Source: a virus. From it: a DNA stretch of 64,000 nt. The stretch's first letter is position 1; every line of letters starts with the position of its first letter. The position numbers and the translations under genes were made by a program. The DNA is taken from positions 1-64,000 of the IMG/VR virus record IMGVR_UViG_3300037069_000769, one strand, 5' to 3'. The notes beneath the pieces are model-generated. The model had not been told where the DNA came from. It ran no database searches and worked only from the letters and a program-made list of their open reading frames with translations. This document shows positions 63,779 through 64,000 of the stretch, piece by piece.

Positions 63779-63792
63779 TGCAAACGTTTTCA
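63779..63792. repeat. Variant palindrome TGCAAACGTTTTCA
   Basis: One mismatch, about 50 bp downstream of the -10 box and 23 nt before the ATG at 63816. Confidence 0.75.
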
Positions 63793-63815
63793 CAAATCTA
63801 CTAAGAATACCCGAT

Positions 63816-64000
63816 ATGACACAAGAAAAACACAAAACGGGCGGTGATTCTGGGTTGCCCGAACCTTTGCCAAGGGTGTACGTCATTCTTCTGAATACCA
63901 AAGCAGGCCCGGCTGTTCGGGAAATGCTGCGTCGGGAATGGAACGAGCAAGTAGCGGGCTCTCCTATCTCTGGCATTCCTTTGGTGATACTCGGGCCGGG
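63816..64000 (+). CDS. Partial protein at right edge
   Basis: The frame starting at ATG 63816 remains open to the window end (61 codons). It reads V-Y-V-I-L-L-N-T-K-A-G...V-R-E-M-L-R-R-E-W, a pattern that could begin a glycosyltransferase- or exostosin-like fold, but this is too short to say. First gene behind the promoter at 63702. Confidence 0.55.
   Translation, partial: MTQEKHKTGGDSGLPEPLPRVYVILLNTKAGPAVREMLRREWNEQVAGSPISGIPLVILGP

Noticed and set aside
999-63792. Palindrome conserved as a protein motif (Q-T-F-A, C-K-R-L)
   Set aside because: It is read in different frames in different genes and most copies are intergenic.
999-63792. Palindrome as an RNA hairpin controlling translation
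   Set aside because: A 14-base perfect palindrome leaves no loop and would form only a few pairs at each site; DNA binding is more likely, except at 16108 where the arms are longer.

Overview
The window is a stretch of a tailed double-stranded DNA bacteriophage (or prophage) genome. Every convincing gene lies on the + strand. Genes are tightly packed, often with ATGA or 1-23 nt overlaps, and the late half has the classical order of a long-tailed, siphovirus-like phage with an HK97-fold capsid: small terminase-like protein, large terminase, portal, MuF-like head protein, prohead protease, major capsid, head-tail connectors, tail tube, frameshifted tail chaperone, tape measure, tail tip and fibre proteins. 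Lipobox proteins suggest a host with an ordinary secretion system. Consensus-like sigma-70 promoters with exactly 17-bp spacers show which polymerase reads the genome. I cannot name the host; a planctomycete-like host is only a guess from the style of the small proteins and glycosylation genes. No integrase, polymerase, rRNA or secure tRNA is visible, so lifestyle is undetermined.

Layout. 1-2304 is gene-poor: a truncated gene, a 25-copy 9-bp array, a long hairpin and six 27-bp tandem units. 2340-6756 is a tandem array of at least twelve small paralogous proteins (about 70-95 aa), with one decayed copy, one copy split by a ~0.75-kb insert, and an acetyltransferase-like gene. 6769-16100 holds small regulators (HTH, Nudix-like), a histone H1-like/SAP-like protein, a coiled-coil zinc-ribbon protein, an ATP-dependent DNA ligase, two glycosyltransferase-like genes and a methyltransferase. 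16150-19886 looks like a lysis or envelope module (holin-like membrane proteins, two lipoproteins, a cysteine-peptidase-like protein, a thioredoxin-like protein). 19894-34589 mixes a DnaQ-like exonuclease, a DUF6165-like protein, an HTH protein, a CsrA-like regulator, a possible large structured RNA, and many sugar-related genes (GT34-like, methyltransferase, Nudix, HAD, DegT aminotransferase, radical SAM, GT4). 34586-64000 is ParB-like protein, packaging, head and tail, including a GT9-like glycosyltransferase.

The most striking signal is a 14-bp perfect palindrome, TGCAAACGTTTGCA, present 27 times plus 6 near-matches over 64 kb. Most copies sit a few bases upstream of a ribosome binding site and start codon; one overlaps a terminator just before a strong promoter and one follows a -10 box. 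Its core equals the LacI/PurR-type operator core, and its distribution recalls the stoperators of mycobacteriophage L5. The terminase carries an intein exactly inside the P-loop with the Trp-Cys-Thr signature of class 3 inteins and an Ala at position 1.
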